Assembly: GCA_900539455.1 (NCBI GenBank) | Contig: UQCD01000012.1 | Span: 1 to 63,307, forward strand | DNA: 63,307 nucleotides | Origin: an uncultured Eubacteriales bacterium | Lineage (GTDB): Bacteria > Bacillota > Clostridia > Lachnospirales > Lachnospiraceae | Direction: 5' to 3' | Part shown: one piece after another, positions 27,254 through 37,024 of the stretch | Numbering within the stretch: position 1 is the stretch's first letter | Layout of the letters: every line of letters starts with the position of its first letter | The notes under the pieces: model-generated | Told to the model about the DNA's origin: nothing | Databases searched by the model: none | What the model saw: the letters and a program-made list of their open reading frames with translations, nothing else | Made by a program: the position numbers and the translations under genes

Positions 27254-27814
27254 ATGTTTATAGTCGTTGGATTAGGTAATCCTACTAAAGAATATTCCGG
27301 CACGCGCCACAATGTTGGTTTTATGGCAATCGATGCCCTTGCCGAAAAATACAATATTTCCATAAATAAAGCTGCACATCACGCTCTTACAGGTACTGCC
27401 TGCATAGGTGGTGAAAAGGTTCTATTTATGAAACCACTAACATATATGAATTTAAGTGGTGAGGCTGTTATTGATGCTGTAAACTTTTACAAGGTGGATT
27501 CTTCCTGCCAGCTTTTAGTAATCTATGATGACATCAGCTTAGATGTAGGCAGGCTGCGCCTTAGAAAGAAAGGAAGTGCCGGTGGGCATAATGGAATTAA
27601 AAACATTATTGCACATCTCGGAAATGATTCCTTCTATCGTATAAAGGTAGGTGTCGGCAGCAAGCCTGCCAGCTATGATTTAGCCGATTATGTGCTAGGT
27701 CATTTTTCAAAAGAGGATTTAGCCATTATTAAGGCTGATATGGAAAAGATTTCTGACGCTGTTTCGCTTACTGTTTCAGGTGAATTTGAAAAAGCAATGA
27801 ATTTATATAATTGA
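27254..27814 (+). CDS. pth: peptidyl-tRNA hydrolase
   Basis: A 186-residue bacterial Pth that frees tRNA from stalled peptidyl-tRNA. The signature GLGNPTKEYSGTRHNVGF contains the essential Asn and catalytic His; LMKPLTYMNLSG, YDDISLDVGRLRLRKKGSAGGHNGIKNI (in part) and the RIKVGVG strand are all intact. Length matches the family. It begins after a GAGG site and ends 7 bases before mfd; pth-mfd adjacency is conserved across Firmicutes. Confidence 0.96.
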   Translation: MFIVVGLGNPTKEYSGTRHNVGFMAIDALAEKYNISINKAAHHALTGTACIGGEKVLFMKPLTYMNLSGEAVIDAVNFYKVDSSCQLLVIYDDISLDVGRLRLRKKGSAGGHNGIKNIIAHLGNDSFYRIKVGVGSKPASYDLADYVLGHFSKEDLAIIKADMEKISDAVSLTVSGEFEKAMNLYN

Positions 27815-27821
27815 GGTAATT

Positions 27822-30800
27822 ATGACAAATTTATTAGATGCTCCTCTGCTTTCTTTAAATGCAATAGAGGAAACTGTTAATATTTTTAAAAAAAGTCAGG
27901 CAAATATCCAGATTTCCGGAGTAAGTGATAATGGTCTGGCACATATAATAAGCGTACTTGGCGATAGCTTTAAAAATAAAGTTATCGTCACTTTTAGTGA
28001 GCAAAAGGCTATGGAGCTTTATGACAGCTTAAGACTGTTTGTTCCTGATATAGTGTATTTTCCACCAAAGGACTTTATTTTTTATAATGCTGATATTTCC
28101 GGAAAGACTATGGTCACAAATCGTATAAAGACTATCGAGGCTATACTTACCGACTCTGCGACTATAGTTACTACAGGAAGCTCTCTAATGGATAAGCTTA
28201 TTCCTATGGAGGAAATCAGCAATAATATTCTTACTATTGATATGACCTCCATTATTGAGCCTGCTGCCATTTCCTCAAAGCTTACTGCCTTAGGCTTTGA
28301 ACGAAGCGACCAGGTGGAATCCCACGGTCAGTTTTCAATACGAGGCAGTATTATAGACATTTTTCCATTAACCAGCGAAGTACCCTATAGAATAGATTTA
28401 TTTGATGATGAGGTTGACTCTATTAAAACCTTTGATGTAGATAGTCAGCGTACTATAGAAAATGTAGAAAGCGTTACTATTTTTCCAGCCAGTGAATATA
28501 TTTTATCCCCTAAGCAGATTAGTGCCGGTATGGAAAGGATTAGAAAAGAGCTTGCTGATTATGCAAAAAAGCTCCGAGCCACTTTTAAAACCGAGGAGGC
28601 TCACAGAATAGAAACTCTTACTAATGACTTTTTAGAACAGTTGTCTATTTCTCCAAGCTTTGTTACCCTGGATAGTTATATTTCCTTCTTTTATGAGGAA
28701 ACTTCCTCCCTTTTTGACTATCTGCCCAAGGATACTATATATATGCTTGATGAAACTAATCATATATGTGAGCATATAAACGCTGTTTTTGATGAATTTA
28801 AGGATAGTATGATAAGTCGTTTGGAAAAAGGCTATTTACTCCCTTCCCAGACCAATACCTTAACTATGCCTACAGAGGTTTTTGCGCGGCTTGCAAATGC
28901 AAAATGTGTACACTTTACTACGCTTTTACAAAAGCTTAAATATTTTGAGGTATCAGGCTCTTATTCTATATCTATGAGAAATATTACCTCCTACAATAAA
29001 AGTATGGATATTCTCATTAAGGATTTGACCCGTTTTAAAAAGAATGGATATAAGGTAGTTATTCTTTCAGGCTCTAAAACCCGTGGTATGCGTTTTAGTG
29101 ATTCCCTGCAAAATGATTACCAGCTTTCCTGCCATTATACAGAGGACTATTCCCACACTCCTGCTGCTTCGGAAATTGTTATTTCCTATGGCAATATTAA
29201 AGGAGGCTATGAGTTTCCTTCCCTCAAATATGTTATTATTTCTGAAACTGACATTTTCGGCACTGGTGCTGCTAAAAAGAAAAAAAAGAAATCCACCTAC
29301 AACGGAGAGCATATTTCCAGCTTTTCAGACCTTTCTATCGGTGATTATGTAGTACACGAAAATCACGGTCTTGGAATATATCGTGGTATTGAAAAAATGG
29401 TAGTCGATAAAACCGAGAAGGATTACATTAAAATAGAATATGCCTCAAATGGTAATTTATATATTCCTGCCTCCTCTCTTGATATGATACAAAAGTATGC
29501 CTCTGCAGACAGCCATAGACCAAAGCTTAACAAGCTAGGATCAAAGGAATGGGACAACACTAAATCCCGTGTTAAATCCCATGTAAAGGATATTGCTGCC
29601 GACCTTGTCAAATTATATGCCAAAAGACAGGCTAAGGCAGGCTTTGTTTTCAGTCCTGACACTATATGGCAAAAGGAATTCGAGGAGCTTTTTCCATATG
29701 AGGAAACCAGCGACCAGTTAGCTGCCATTGAGGATACAAAAAAGGATATGGAAAGCCCTAAAATAATGGACAGACTTATTTGTGGTGATGTAGGCTATGG
29801 AAAAACAGAGGTTGCCATCCGTGCTGCCTTTAAGGCTGTTCAGGACGGAAAACAGGTGGTATTACTTGCACCTACTACAATTTTAGCAGGTCAGCATTAC
29901 AATAACTTTGTAGAACGAATGAAGGATTTTCCTGTAACTATAGCACTTCTTTCAAGATTCAGGACTTCCTCACAGCAAAAGAAAACCCTTGCTGACTTAA
30001 AGGCCGGCTATGTGGATATAGTTATTGGCACACATCGTGTTCTAAGCAAGGACATTAGTTTTAAAAATCTAGGGCTTTTGATTATTGACGAGGAGCAGCG
30101 TTTTGGCGTTGCCCACAAGGAAAAGCTAAAAACTCTCCGTGAAAATGTAGATGTTTTATCACTTTCAGCTACTCCTATTCCCAGAACTCTTCATATGTCC
30201 TTAGTCGGTATTCGTGATATGAGTGTTCTTGAGGAGCCACCTATTGACAGACTTCCTATCCAGACCTTCGTTATGGAATACAACCTGGAAATGATTCGTG
30301 AAGCTGTCAACAGAGAGCTTGCCCGGGGTGGTCAGGTTTACTATGTATACAATAGAGTAAACAATATAGAGGAAATTACAAATGTTTTAAAATCTGTTCT
30401 GCCTGATGTAAATATCGAATACGCCCACGGACAAATGAGTGAGCGAAAGCTGGAGCAGATTATGTATGACTTTATTAATGGGGAGATTGATGTATTAGTT
30501 TCAACTACTATTATCGAAACAGGCTTAGACATTTCTAATGTTAATACAATGATTATCCACGATGCCGATAAGCTTGGTTTGTCACAGCTTTATCAGCTGC
30601 GTGGCCGTATAGGCCGTTCCAACAGAACTGCCTATGCCTTCCTTATGTATAAGCGTGACAAGGTATTAAAGGAGGTTGCCGAAAAGCGTCTTATGGCTAT
30701 CAAGGAATTTACAGATTTAGGCTCCGGCTTTAAGATTGCTATGCGTGATTTGGAAATTCGTGGTGCCGGAAATGTGCTTGGAGCAGAGCAAAGTGGTCAT

Positions 30801-31352
30801 ATGGAGGCTGTAGGCTATGACCTTTACTGTAAAATGTTAAACGAAGCAGTCTTAGTTGAAAAGGGTGAAATCAAGGAAAAGGATGACTTTGAAACTACTG
30901 TTGATTTGGTAGTAGATGCCTTTATTCCGTCTACCTACATTAAAAACGAACTGCAAAAGCTTACTATTTACAAGAGAATTGCAGGCATTGAAACCTATGA
31001 GGAATATGAGGATATGGAAGACGAGCTTTTGGACCGTTTTGGTGATATTCCAAAGCCTGTTATTAATCTTTTAAATATTGCCCTTATGAAAGCCTTCGGA
31101 CATAAAGTTTATATTAGCGAGCTTTCAGGTAATAAGTCAAAAATAGAACTTATTTTATATAACAAAGCACCTTTTAAGGTAGACCAAATACCTACCCTGG
31201 TTTCAAAATACCTTAATATTTTAAAATTTGTACCAGGTGCAACGCCAAAGCTTATATATACGCCTGACCACCCATTCAAGGACACTAATGAAATGCTGAA
31301 AGCACTTTCTGAATTATTTGTGAACATGGGTGGAATTATTGACAACTCTTAG
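27822..31352 (+). CDS. mfd: transcription-repair coupling factor
   Basis: A 1,176-residue DNA translocase that removes RNA polymerase stalled at lesions and recruits UvrA. N-terminal UvrB-like domains include FERSDQVESHGQFSIRGSIIDIFP; the RNA-polymerase-interacting CarD-like domain starts at FSDLSIGDYVVHENHGLGIYRGIE (in part, ~505). The SF2 motor shows Walker A CGDVGYGKTEVA, DEEQRFGV, LSATPIPRTLHMSL, TTIIETGLDI and QLRGRIGR. A C-terminal TRCF domain follows. Full length with no break. Downstream of pth. Confidence 0.97.
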   Translation: MTNLLDAPLLSLNAIEETVNIFKKSQANIQISGVSDNGLAHIISVLGDSFKNKVIVTFSEQKAMELYDSLRLFVPDIVYFPPKDFIFYNADISGKTMVTNRIKTIEAILTDSATIVTTGSSLMDKLIPMEEISNNILTIDMTSIIEPAAISSKLTALGFERSDQVESHGQFSIRGSIIDIFPLTSEVPYRIDLFDDEVDSIKTFDVDSQRTIENVESVTIFPASEYILSPKQISAGMERIRKELADYAKKLRATFKTEEAHRIETLTNDFLEQLSISPSFVTLDSYISFFYEETSSLFDYLPKDTIYMLDETNHICEHINAVFDEFKDSMISRLEKGYLLPSQTNTLTMPTEVFARLANAKCVHFTTLLQKLKYFEVSGSYSISMRNITSYNKSMDILIKDLTRFKKNGYKVVILSGSKTRGMRFSDSLQNDYQLSCHYTEDYSHTPAASEIVISYGNIKGGYEFPSLKYVIISETDIFGTGAAKKKKKKSTYNGEHISSFSDLSIGDYVVHENHGLGIYRGIEKMVVDKTEKDYIKIEYASNGNLYIPASSLDMIQKYASADSHRPKLNKLGSKEWDNTKSRVKSHVKDIAADLVKLYAKRQAKAGFVFSPDTIWQKEFEELFPYEETSDQLAAIEDTKKDMESPKIMDRLICGDVGYGKTEVAIRAAFKAVQDGKQVVLLAPTTILAGQHYNNFVERMKDFPVTIALLSRFRTSSQQKKTLADLKAGYVDIVIGTHRVLSKDISFKNLGLLIIDEEQRFGVAHKEKLKTLRENVDVLSLSATPIPRTLHMSLVGIRDMSVLEEPPIDRLPIQTFVMEYNLEMIREAVNRELARGGQVYYVYNRVNNIEEITNVLKSVLPDVNIEYAHGQMSERKLEQIMYDFINGEIDVLVSTTIIETGLDISNVNTMIIHDADKLGLSQLYQLRGRIGRSNRTAYAFLMYKRDKVLKEVAEKRLMAIKEFTDLGSGFKIAMRDLEIRGAGNVLGAEQSGHMEAVGYDLYCKMLNEAVLVEKGEIKEKDDFETTVDLVVDAFIPSTYIKNELQKLTIYKRIAGIETYEEYEDMEDELLDRFGDIPKPVINLLNIALMKAFGHKVYISELSGNKSKIELILYNKAPFKVDQIPTLVSKYLNILKFVPGATPKLIYTPDHPFKDTNEMLKALSELFVNMGGIIDNS

Positions 31353-31424
31353 GTATTTTGTGATATACTTATAATATTGTTTTTTCGCAATAAATTGGCT
31401 AGTTTTTAGCGCAAGGAGGATACT

Positions 31425-32576
31425 ATGAAAAAATTTAAAAGGCTTGTGGCAAAAAGTCTTAGTATTATTACCGCACTTTCATTATTTACAGGCTGTTCAT
31501 CTGATAATGCCAATACCAATACCAATAATACTTCTGCGGATGATAATAAAACCTTAATTACTATTGATGATATTAACATTCCATTTAGTGTAGGAAAGTT
31601 CTATGCTTACAATACACAGGCAAGCTATGAAGCATATTACCTTGCAAATGGCTATGTAATGGATTGGTCCGTAAAATATACTGGCACTTCTACAGATATT
31701 ACTGAGCCATCTACTTTAGAGGGCGAAACTGTTGCTGCTGATGCAACCATCGAGGATATGGTAAAGGCAGATGTTCTTGACCGTATTAAAATTTTCTACA
31801 CCGTTGCAAAATATGCAAAGGATAATGGTATTACCTTAGACGATGCTGATTACAAAGAAATTGACCAGTATGTAAAGGATTACCTTGCAGGTAATGCAAA
31901 GGTTAGTGCCGCAACCGGTGCTACTGCCGAGTCCTTAAAGTCTATATATGAAACTGAGTCCTACTACAACAAGGGCTGTGACCTTATTTTAAAGGACGAA
32001 AATTTCACAGTAAACGAAGAGGATATACGCCAAACTCATATATATGTATTTGAATTATACCCTGACAATATTGAGTTTCCTGAGGATACTGCTAAGGGCA
32101 TTTTAAAAAGAATGCAAAACGGCGAGGACATCAAGCAGATTTCTGATATATACGGCATAAAAGTTTCAGAAGGAAATGTTGGCAAAGACTCTACTGTAGG
32201 TGACAATATCAAAAGCACCTGTTTGTCTTTACACGATGGTGGTTCTGCTATTGCAGTTGAGGACGGTGCCTATTTTGTAATTTACTGTATCGAAGAAAAC
32301 GATGAGGATGCTACAGAAATTGCCAGAGAAGATGCTATTTCACTTCAAAAGTCTGCAAAGCTTAAGGAATTTTATGATGAATACACAAAGAATATGAAAA
32401 TCACTGTAGACGAGGAGCTTTGGAATAAGATAACCTTTAACAACAGCATATTCACAGAGGACGATATAAAAGACCTTATAAATGAAACTACTACTACCGG
32501 TGGAAATGCTACTACCGGTGCAAACACTACTACCGGTGCAAACCTTTCTAATAGTATTGTTGCCCCAACCAAGTAA
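31425..32576 (+). CDS. foldase-like lipoprotein
   Basis: A 383-residue lipoprotein: basic N-terminus, hydrophobic segment and lipobox ending FTGC (Cys ~24), then an Asn/Thr-rich spacer. Residues ~40-200 form helices of the SurA/PrsA N-terminal chaperone type; a shortened segment containing IRQTHIYVFEL and DISDIYGIKVS-like elements sits where the parvulin domain would be, but I cannot find a full parvulin active site. The C-terminus ends in two to three TTGAN/TTGGN repeats. It probably helps fold exported proteins on the outer face of the membrane. AAGGAGG precedes the ATG; transcribed after mfd and followed by a strong terminator. Confidence 0.7.
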   Translation: MKKFKRLVAKSLSIITALSLFTGCSSDNANTNTNNTSADDNKTLITIDDINIPFSVGKFYAYNTQASYEAYYLANGYVMDWSVKYTGTSTDITEPSTLEGETVAADATIEDMVKADVLDRIKIFYTVAKYAKDNGITLDDADYKEIDQYVKDYLAGNAKVSAATGATAESLKSIYETESYYNKGCDLILKDENFTVNEEDIRQTHIYVFELYPDNIEFPEDTAKGILKRMQNGEDIKQISDIYGIKVSEGNVGKDSTVGDNIKSTCLSLHDGGSAIAVEDGAYFVIYCIEENDEDATEIAREDAISLQKSAKLKEFYDEYTKNMKITVDEELWNKITFNNSIFTEDDIKDLINETTTTGGNATTGANTTTGANLSNSIVAPTK

Positions 32577-32668
32577 TTTAAGCTGCAAATATTATTTTAA
32601 GATAACTTTAAATTTATAATGTATTTAAAGTTAATGCTATAATCAAAATTATAAATATGTTCAAAATT

Positions 32669-32723
32669 AAAGCTGCAATTAATCAGTTTCAACACATAAA
32701 CTAATTAATTGCAGCTTTTTTAT
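32669..32723. terminator. bidirectional intrinsic terminator
   Basis: AAGCTGCAATTAAT and ATTAATTGCAGCTT form a long perfect stem, with T-runs on either side in both readings. It separates the plus-strand lipoprotein gene from the minus-strand membrane-protein gene that converges on it. Confidence 0.9.
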
Positions 32724-32736
32724 TTAAGGACTGCCT

Positions 32737-33936
32737 CTACGCCATATCCTCTTTTTCTGTTTTTTTGATCATCACGCTCACTATCTTGCATACAATAGCC
32801 ACCACAATAACTATAGCTGAAATAATAATAAACGGCATTAAGCCCTTATCTGACATTACATTTATTATCTTAGCAGCTGTGGCATCTGAGGCCTCAGCAC
32901 TTGATGTTATTAAATACATTAAGCCTCTAAGTAAGGCTGCTGGTATTAATATAATTAAACCGGGAACAAGTAATGTTGGAAACATTCCCTTAAATGACAG
33001 ATATAAATCCTTGTCTAATATAAATGATACCAATAACATAATTCCTATAATAACAGATAATACAATAATGGCTACCTGCAAAAAGGCTGTTACTGCTGAT
33101 AAAATTTCATTTATTGGGACCTCATCCATATCTGTACCTATTTCTGTCTTGAAATCATCAAACTGGCTGTATAGCTCTTCTACTATTTCCTCTACCTTTT
33201 CATCTCGATAGACTTTAGTTCCCTCTATAATCTCACTCTTTAATATATCTCTGGTATCTTTATTAACAATAATTGTATCTCCTATATCTTCTCTGATTCT
33301 TTCTATAAGCTTATTATATTCGCTTGTTCCTAAGAAATCCTTTAAATCGGCAAATTGCTCATAACTGATAAGATTATCTACCTCTATCTCGCCCGCGTCC
33401 TCTAAATCCTTTAGGATTTCTTCTGTACTTTCCTCTATAACCATATCATATATCTTTCCCATATCCGATGTAACTGCTGCTCTATCAGGAAACTCGCCAT
33501 TAAGCAGGAAATCTGATACATAACCAGCTACATTATCCGTAGCCTGACGAATGGCTTCCTCTTTTGTTTCCGGAAAATCCGTATATATATCATCTTGCAT
33601 ATTTTCAGATACCTTAATAAGCATATCTTTCAAAGTACCCTCTGAAAATATTCCAATTTTTAAACCTATAAAAGATATATCAATCACAAGAAGTATTGCT
33701 ATAAATATAGACAATACAACCGGACCTGTTTTTCTACGCTTTTTAGGCTTCATTGGTGAAGTATTTTGCATATATGGCATATTATTATAGCCTTGTCCAT
33801 TTCCAGCATACATGTTAGGATTATATCCACCGTTGACATTTGGATTGTATCCATTGTTAATATTTGGATTGTATCCATTATTGACATTTGGATTATATCC
33901 ATTGTTGATATTTGGATTGTAGTTATTATTGTCCAT
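32737..33936 (-). CDS. repeat-bearing polytopic membrane protein of unknown function
   Basis: I do not recognise a family. The 399-residue protein starts with a low-complexity tail of 8-residue units of the NPNINNGY type (residues ~7-45), then a Pro/Lys-rich patch (MKPKKRRKTGP ~62-72). A transmembrane helix (~74-96), a ~190-residue charged, mainly helical loop, and three more C-terminal helices (~275-395) follow. The layout, with a disordered cytoplasmic tail and an extracytoplasmic domain, resembles Clostridial membrane proteins annotated only as hypothetical. It is monocistronic, with GCGAGGAA before the ATG and the shared terminator downstream. Confidence 0.7.
   Translation of the reverse strand: MDNNNYNPNINNGYNPNVNNGYNPNINNGYNPNVNGGYNPNMYAGNGQGYNNMPYMQNTSPMKPKKRRKTGPVVLSIFIAILLVIDISFIGLKIGIFSEGTLKDMLIKVSENMQDDIYTDFPETKEEAIRQATDNVAGYVSDFLLNGEFPDRAAVTSDMGKIYDMVIEESTEEILKDLEDAGEIEVDNLISYEQFADLKDFLGTSEYNKLIERIREDIGDTIIVNKDTRDILKSEIIEGTKVYRDEKVEEIVEELYSQFDDFKTEIGTDMDEVPINEILSAVTAFLQVAIIVLSVIIGIMLLVSFILDKDLYLSFKGMFPTLLVPGLIILIPAALLRGLMYLITSSAEASDATAAKIINVMSDKGLMPFIIISAIVIVVAIVCKIVSVMIKKTEKEDMA
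33818..33913 (-). repeat. four 24-bp tandem units encoding NPNxNxGY
   Basis: Four consecutive 24-bp units (each GGATT-TATCCA- rich on the plus strand) encode the 8-residue repeats at the N-terminus of the membrane protein; a degenerate fifth follows to about 33920. Confidence 0.85.
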
Positions 33937-33984
33937 CTTTATTCCTCGCTTCGTGTTAAATTAATTAAACTGAATTTTACTATA

Positions 33985-34038
33985 AAAATTCCATCTATAT
34001 AAAGCATATATAAAATATCTTTTGTATAGATGGAATTT
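33985..34038 (-). terminator. terminator after spoVG
   Basis: AAATTCCATCTATA and TATAGATGGAATTT pair around a loop of about 25 bases; a T-run follows on the minus strand. It lies just after the spoVG stop. Confidence 0.75.
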
Positions 34039-34043
34039 ATTGT

Positions 34044-34304
34044 TTATTCTGTTTCTATTTCCTTGTAGCTTTTAAGAACAATATCCTGTATTGCACCTCT
34101 TACAGCTGAATTGATAGGGTGAGCAATATCTCTATAGGTTCCATCTGCTGTTTTTACACTAGGCATTGCAATAAACAAACCATTGTCACCACCTATAATC
34201 TTTATATCATGAACAGCAAATGAATCATCAATAGTAATCGATGCAACTCCTAAAAGCTTACCTGCACCCGATATTTTTTTAACTCTAACATCTGTTATTT
34301 TCAT
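34044..34304 (-). CDS. spoVG: septation/regulatory protein SpoVG
   Basis: An 86-residue SpoVG. The family core MKITDVRVKKI, VASITIDDSFAVHDIKII, GLFIAMPSVKTADGTYRDIAHPIN (in part) and the C-terminal helix are complete. SpoVG is a small nucleic-acid-binding protein affecting septation, sporulation and capsule genes in Firmicutes. GAAAGGGGG precedes the ATG. It begins 18 bases after glgD, so it is likely read from the glg promoter, whereas in Bacillus it stands before glmU. Confidence 0.95.
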   Translation of the reverse strand: MKITDVRVKKISGAGKLLGVASITIDDSFAVHDIKIIGGDNGLFIAMPSVKTADGTYRDIAHPINSAVRGAIQDIVLKSYKEIETE

Positions 34305-34322
34305 ACAAAAACCCCCTTTCCC

Positions 34323-35444
34323 TTATAATCCAATACGATCGTTCTTCTCCACAACAATCTTTATTTGGCCATTTTCGCCCACATATCTTTCGTTAGCCTT
34401 AATCGTATCACGGCTTTCTACTATACAATTCTCAATGTATGTATTATCACCAATATAAACATTGTTCAATATAATTGAGTTTTTGATAACACAATTATTG
34501 CCAATGTATGCCTTTTTGAATAATACCGAATTTTCAACATAGCCATTGATAATACTGCCGCTTGATACCAAGCTATTCTTTACCTTTGCTCCAGGATTGT
34601 ATTTTGCCGGTGGCATATCATCCACCTTTGAATATACATCTGGATATTCTCTAAAGAAATAATTTCTTATTTCAGGCTTTAAGAAGTCCATATTGGTCTT
34701 GTAATAAGCCTCTACTGTAGATATGTTGTTCCAATAGCTATCAATCTTGTAGCCATATATTCTCTTTATATTTTTGTATCTAACTAAAATATCATTTACG
34801 AAATCGTATCTTTCTTCCTCAGCACACTTTTCAATAAGCTCAATAAGCTGGCGTCTTCTAATAATATAAATGCCTGCTGAAACTGTTCTTGAATCAGATG
34901 CCATTGGCTTTTCTTCAAAATCAACGATTCTGCTGTCTTCATTCATTTTCACAACACCAAATCTGGTAATGTCTGTATTTTGTGGCATATCCTTACATAC
35001 AACTGTAATATCTGCTTTCTTTTTAATGTGATATTCCAATACCTTGTTGTAATCTAATTTGTACACGCCATCACCAGCAGCTATAACTACATATGGTTCA
35101 TGACTGTTTTTAAGGAAGTTGATATTCTGCCAAATGCTATCGGCTGTTCCACGATACCAAAATCCGTTGTCTGCCGTTATGGAAGGGGTGAATACATACA
35201 AGCCACCCTGCTTTCTGCCAAAATCCCACCACTTTGATGAACTTAAATGCTCATTTAAGGATTTTGCATTGTACTGTGTAAGTACCGCTACCTTTTGTAT
35301 GTTGGAATTGGACATATTACTAAGAGCAAAATCTATAGCTCTATAGCTGCCAGCTATAGGCATAGCTGCTATGGCTCTTTTGTAAGAAAGCTCCTTCATC
35401 TTGTTGTTGTTTCCACCTGCTAAAATAATACCTATTGCTCTCAT
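34323..35444 (-). CDS. glgD: GlgD subunit of glucose-1-phosphate adenylyltransferase
   Basis: A 373-residue nucleotidyltransferase plus left-handed beta-helix protein. The N-terminal ILAGGNNNKMKELSYKRAIAAMPIAGSYR departs from the catalytic GGxGxRL signature of GlgC (GGNNNKMKEL), which marks it as the GlgD-type regulatory or partner subunit of Firmicutes. The C-terminal third has hexapeptide repeats (NSLVSSGSIINGYVENSVLF, in part). It forms a heterotetramer with GlgC to make ADP-glucose for glycogen. Its ATG overlaps the last base of the glgC stop. Confidence 0.93.
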   Translation of the reverse strand: MRAIGIILAGGNNNKMKELSYKRAIAAMPIAGSYRAIDFALSNMSNSNIQKVAVLTQYNAKSLNEHLSSSKWWDFGRKQGGLYVFTPSITADNGFWYRGTADSIWQNINFLKNSHEPYVVIAAGDGVYKLDYNKVLEYHIKKKADITVVCKDMPQNTDITRFGVVKMNEDSRIVDFEEKPMASDSRTVSAGIYIIRRRQLIELIEKCAEEERYDFVNDILVRYKNIKRIYGYKIDSYWNNISTVEAYYKTNMDFLKPEIRNYFFREYPDVYSKVDDMPPAKYNPGAKVKNSLVSSGSIINGYVENSVLFKKAYIGNNCVIKNSIILNNVYIGDNTYIENCIVESRDTIKANERYVGENGQIKIVVEKNDRIGL

Positions 35445-36715
35445 TACATTTCACCTGCCTTAATAATATAATCGCCACTTGGAAGCTCTCCGTTGGTGTA
35501 ATCACTCTCGTCTGTCACACCTGAAATAGCAGTGTTTTTGCCTATAGTAACATTTTTAGGTATGACTGAATTTTCACCTATAGTAGCTATACCAAAGGAA
35601 TATATCTTCTTGTCAAGCCTGCTTTCTGCTTCAGCACCAACACCAACTCTGCTGCCTGCACCGATTACTACATTTTCTGCAACAATGGCTTTTTCAAGGT
35701 ATGCACCCTCTTCTATTGTAGTATTCTGCATAACAATAGAATCTCTGATTACTGCACCCTTTTTAATAGTAACATTGGCACCGATTACTGAATTGTAAAC
35801 CTCTCCGGCAATATCACACCCTTCACTTATAATACTTCTTTCAATGACACTGTCTGATGAAATATACTGTGGTGGAAGAGTCGTGCTGTTGGTATATATC
35901 TTCCAGAATTCCTCATAAAGATTAAATACCGGAATAAGGTCAATAAGCTCCATATTTGCCTCCCAGTATGAACCAAGAGTACCTACATCCTTCCAATATC
36001 CATTATATTCAAATGCAAAAATTCTGTCCTGCTTTTCGTGGCAATAAGGAATTACATGCTTACCAAAATCACATTGCTGCTGGTCCTTAAGCTTTATAAG
36101 TGCCTCTTTTAATACAGACCATTTGAATATGTAAATACCCATTGATGCAAGATTGCTTCGTGGATGCTCTGGTTTTTCCTCAAATTCTGTAATACGATTG
36201 TCATCATCTGTTAAAACCACACCAAATCTGCTTGCTTCCTCCATCGGAACCGGCATACACGCAATAGTAACATCTGCATCATGCTCCTTGTGGTAATTTA
36301 ACATAAGCTCATAATCCATCTTATATATATGGTCACCTGACAATATAAGAACATATTCCGGATTGTACTGCTGCATATACTCAATATTCTGATATATAGC
36401 ATTTGCTGTACCTGTATACCACTCACTATTTCCACTTTTTTCATATGGTGGAAGTACTGTAACGCCACCTACATTCCTATCTAAATCCCATGGAATACCT
36501 ATGCCTATATGAGAATTTAGTCTTAAAGGCTGGTACTGTGTAAGTACCCCTACTGTGTCTACTCCTGAATTGATACAGTTGCTAAGTGGAAAATCGATAA
36601 TTCTGTATTTTCCTCCAAAAGCAACTGCTGGTTTTGCCATCTTGGAAGTAAGTACCCCAAGTCTGCTACCCTGGCCACCCGCTAGTAGCATCGCTATCAT
36701 TTCTTTTTTAATCAC
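35444..36715 (-). CDS. glgC: glucose-1-phosphate adenylyltransferase GlgC
   Basis: A 423-residue catalytic subunit making ADP-glucose from ATP and glucose-1-phosphate. It has the signature LLAGGQGSRLGVLT (residues 10-23), the substrate lysine in KPAVAFGGKYRIIDFPLSNC, the catalytic SGDHIYKMDY and the FEEKP motif, then a hexapeptide-repeat beta-helix. Full length. First gene of glgC-glgD-spoVG with its own promoter. Together with the alpha-amylase of this window it hints at glycogen storage and starch use. Confidence 0.95.
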   Translation of the reverse strand: MIKKEMIAMLLAGGQGSRLGVLTSKMAKPAVAFGGKYRIIDFPLSNCINSGVDTVGVLTQYQPLRLNSHIGIGIPWDLDRNVGGVTVLPPYEKSGNSEWYTGTANAIYQNIEYMQQYNPEYVLILSGDHIYKMDYELMLNYHKEHDADVTIACMPVPMEEASRFGVVLTDDDNRITEFEEKPEHPRSNLASMGIYIFKWSVLKEALIKLKDQQQCDFGKHVIPYCHEKQDRIFAFEYNGYWKDVGTLGSYWEANMELIDLIPVFNLYEEFWKIYTNSTTLPPQYISSDSVIERSIISEGCDIAGEVYNSVIGANVTIKKGAVIRDSIVMQNTTIEEGAYLEKAIVAENVVIGAGSRVGVGAEAESRLDKKIYSFGIATIGENSVIPKNVTIGKNTAISGVTDESDYTNGELPSGDYIIKAGEM

Positions 36716-36818
36716 GCTATCACCTCGTTGTATATAATTTTATGTATTAATAGCACACGCATCGTCTTATGACATCCGCCTTTTTCGCTAGCTTTCACTA
36801 GGAATCCTTCTTTTGTTT

Positions 36819-36847
36819 ATTATAACACAAATTACCTGAATAGTGAA
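36819..36847 (-). promoter_or_regulatory. putative promoter of glgC-glgD-spoVG
   Basis: TTCACT and TATAAT on the minus strand, 17 bases apart, start near 36812, leaving a leader of about 100 bases. The 309-base region to murC also holds a TATAAT at 36982-36987 (plus strand) that could serve murC with a poor -35. Confidence 0.55.
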
Positions 36848-37024
36848 CTAATTTCCCAATTAAACGACATATTTTTTGTCAAAATCAGATAATCTGCATT
36901 ATATGTAACTTTTAATTATTCATATGGTATAAATTTACTCAAGTTTTACTTATAAGTATTTTAATTTCTTCTTATTAGTAGTATAATATTTTCTACCTTA
37001 AAATTATGAATGGAGGATTATAAA

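Noticed and set aside
33818..33913. CRISPR array
   Set aside because: The repeats are contiguous, 24 bp, in frame and coding, with no spacers.
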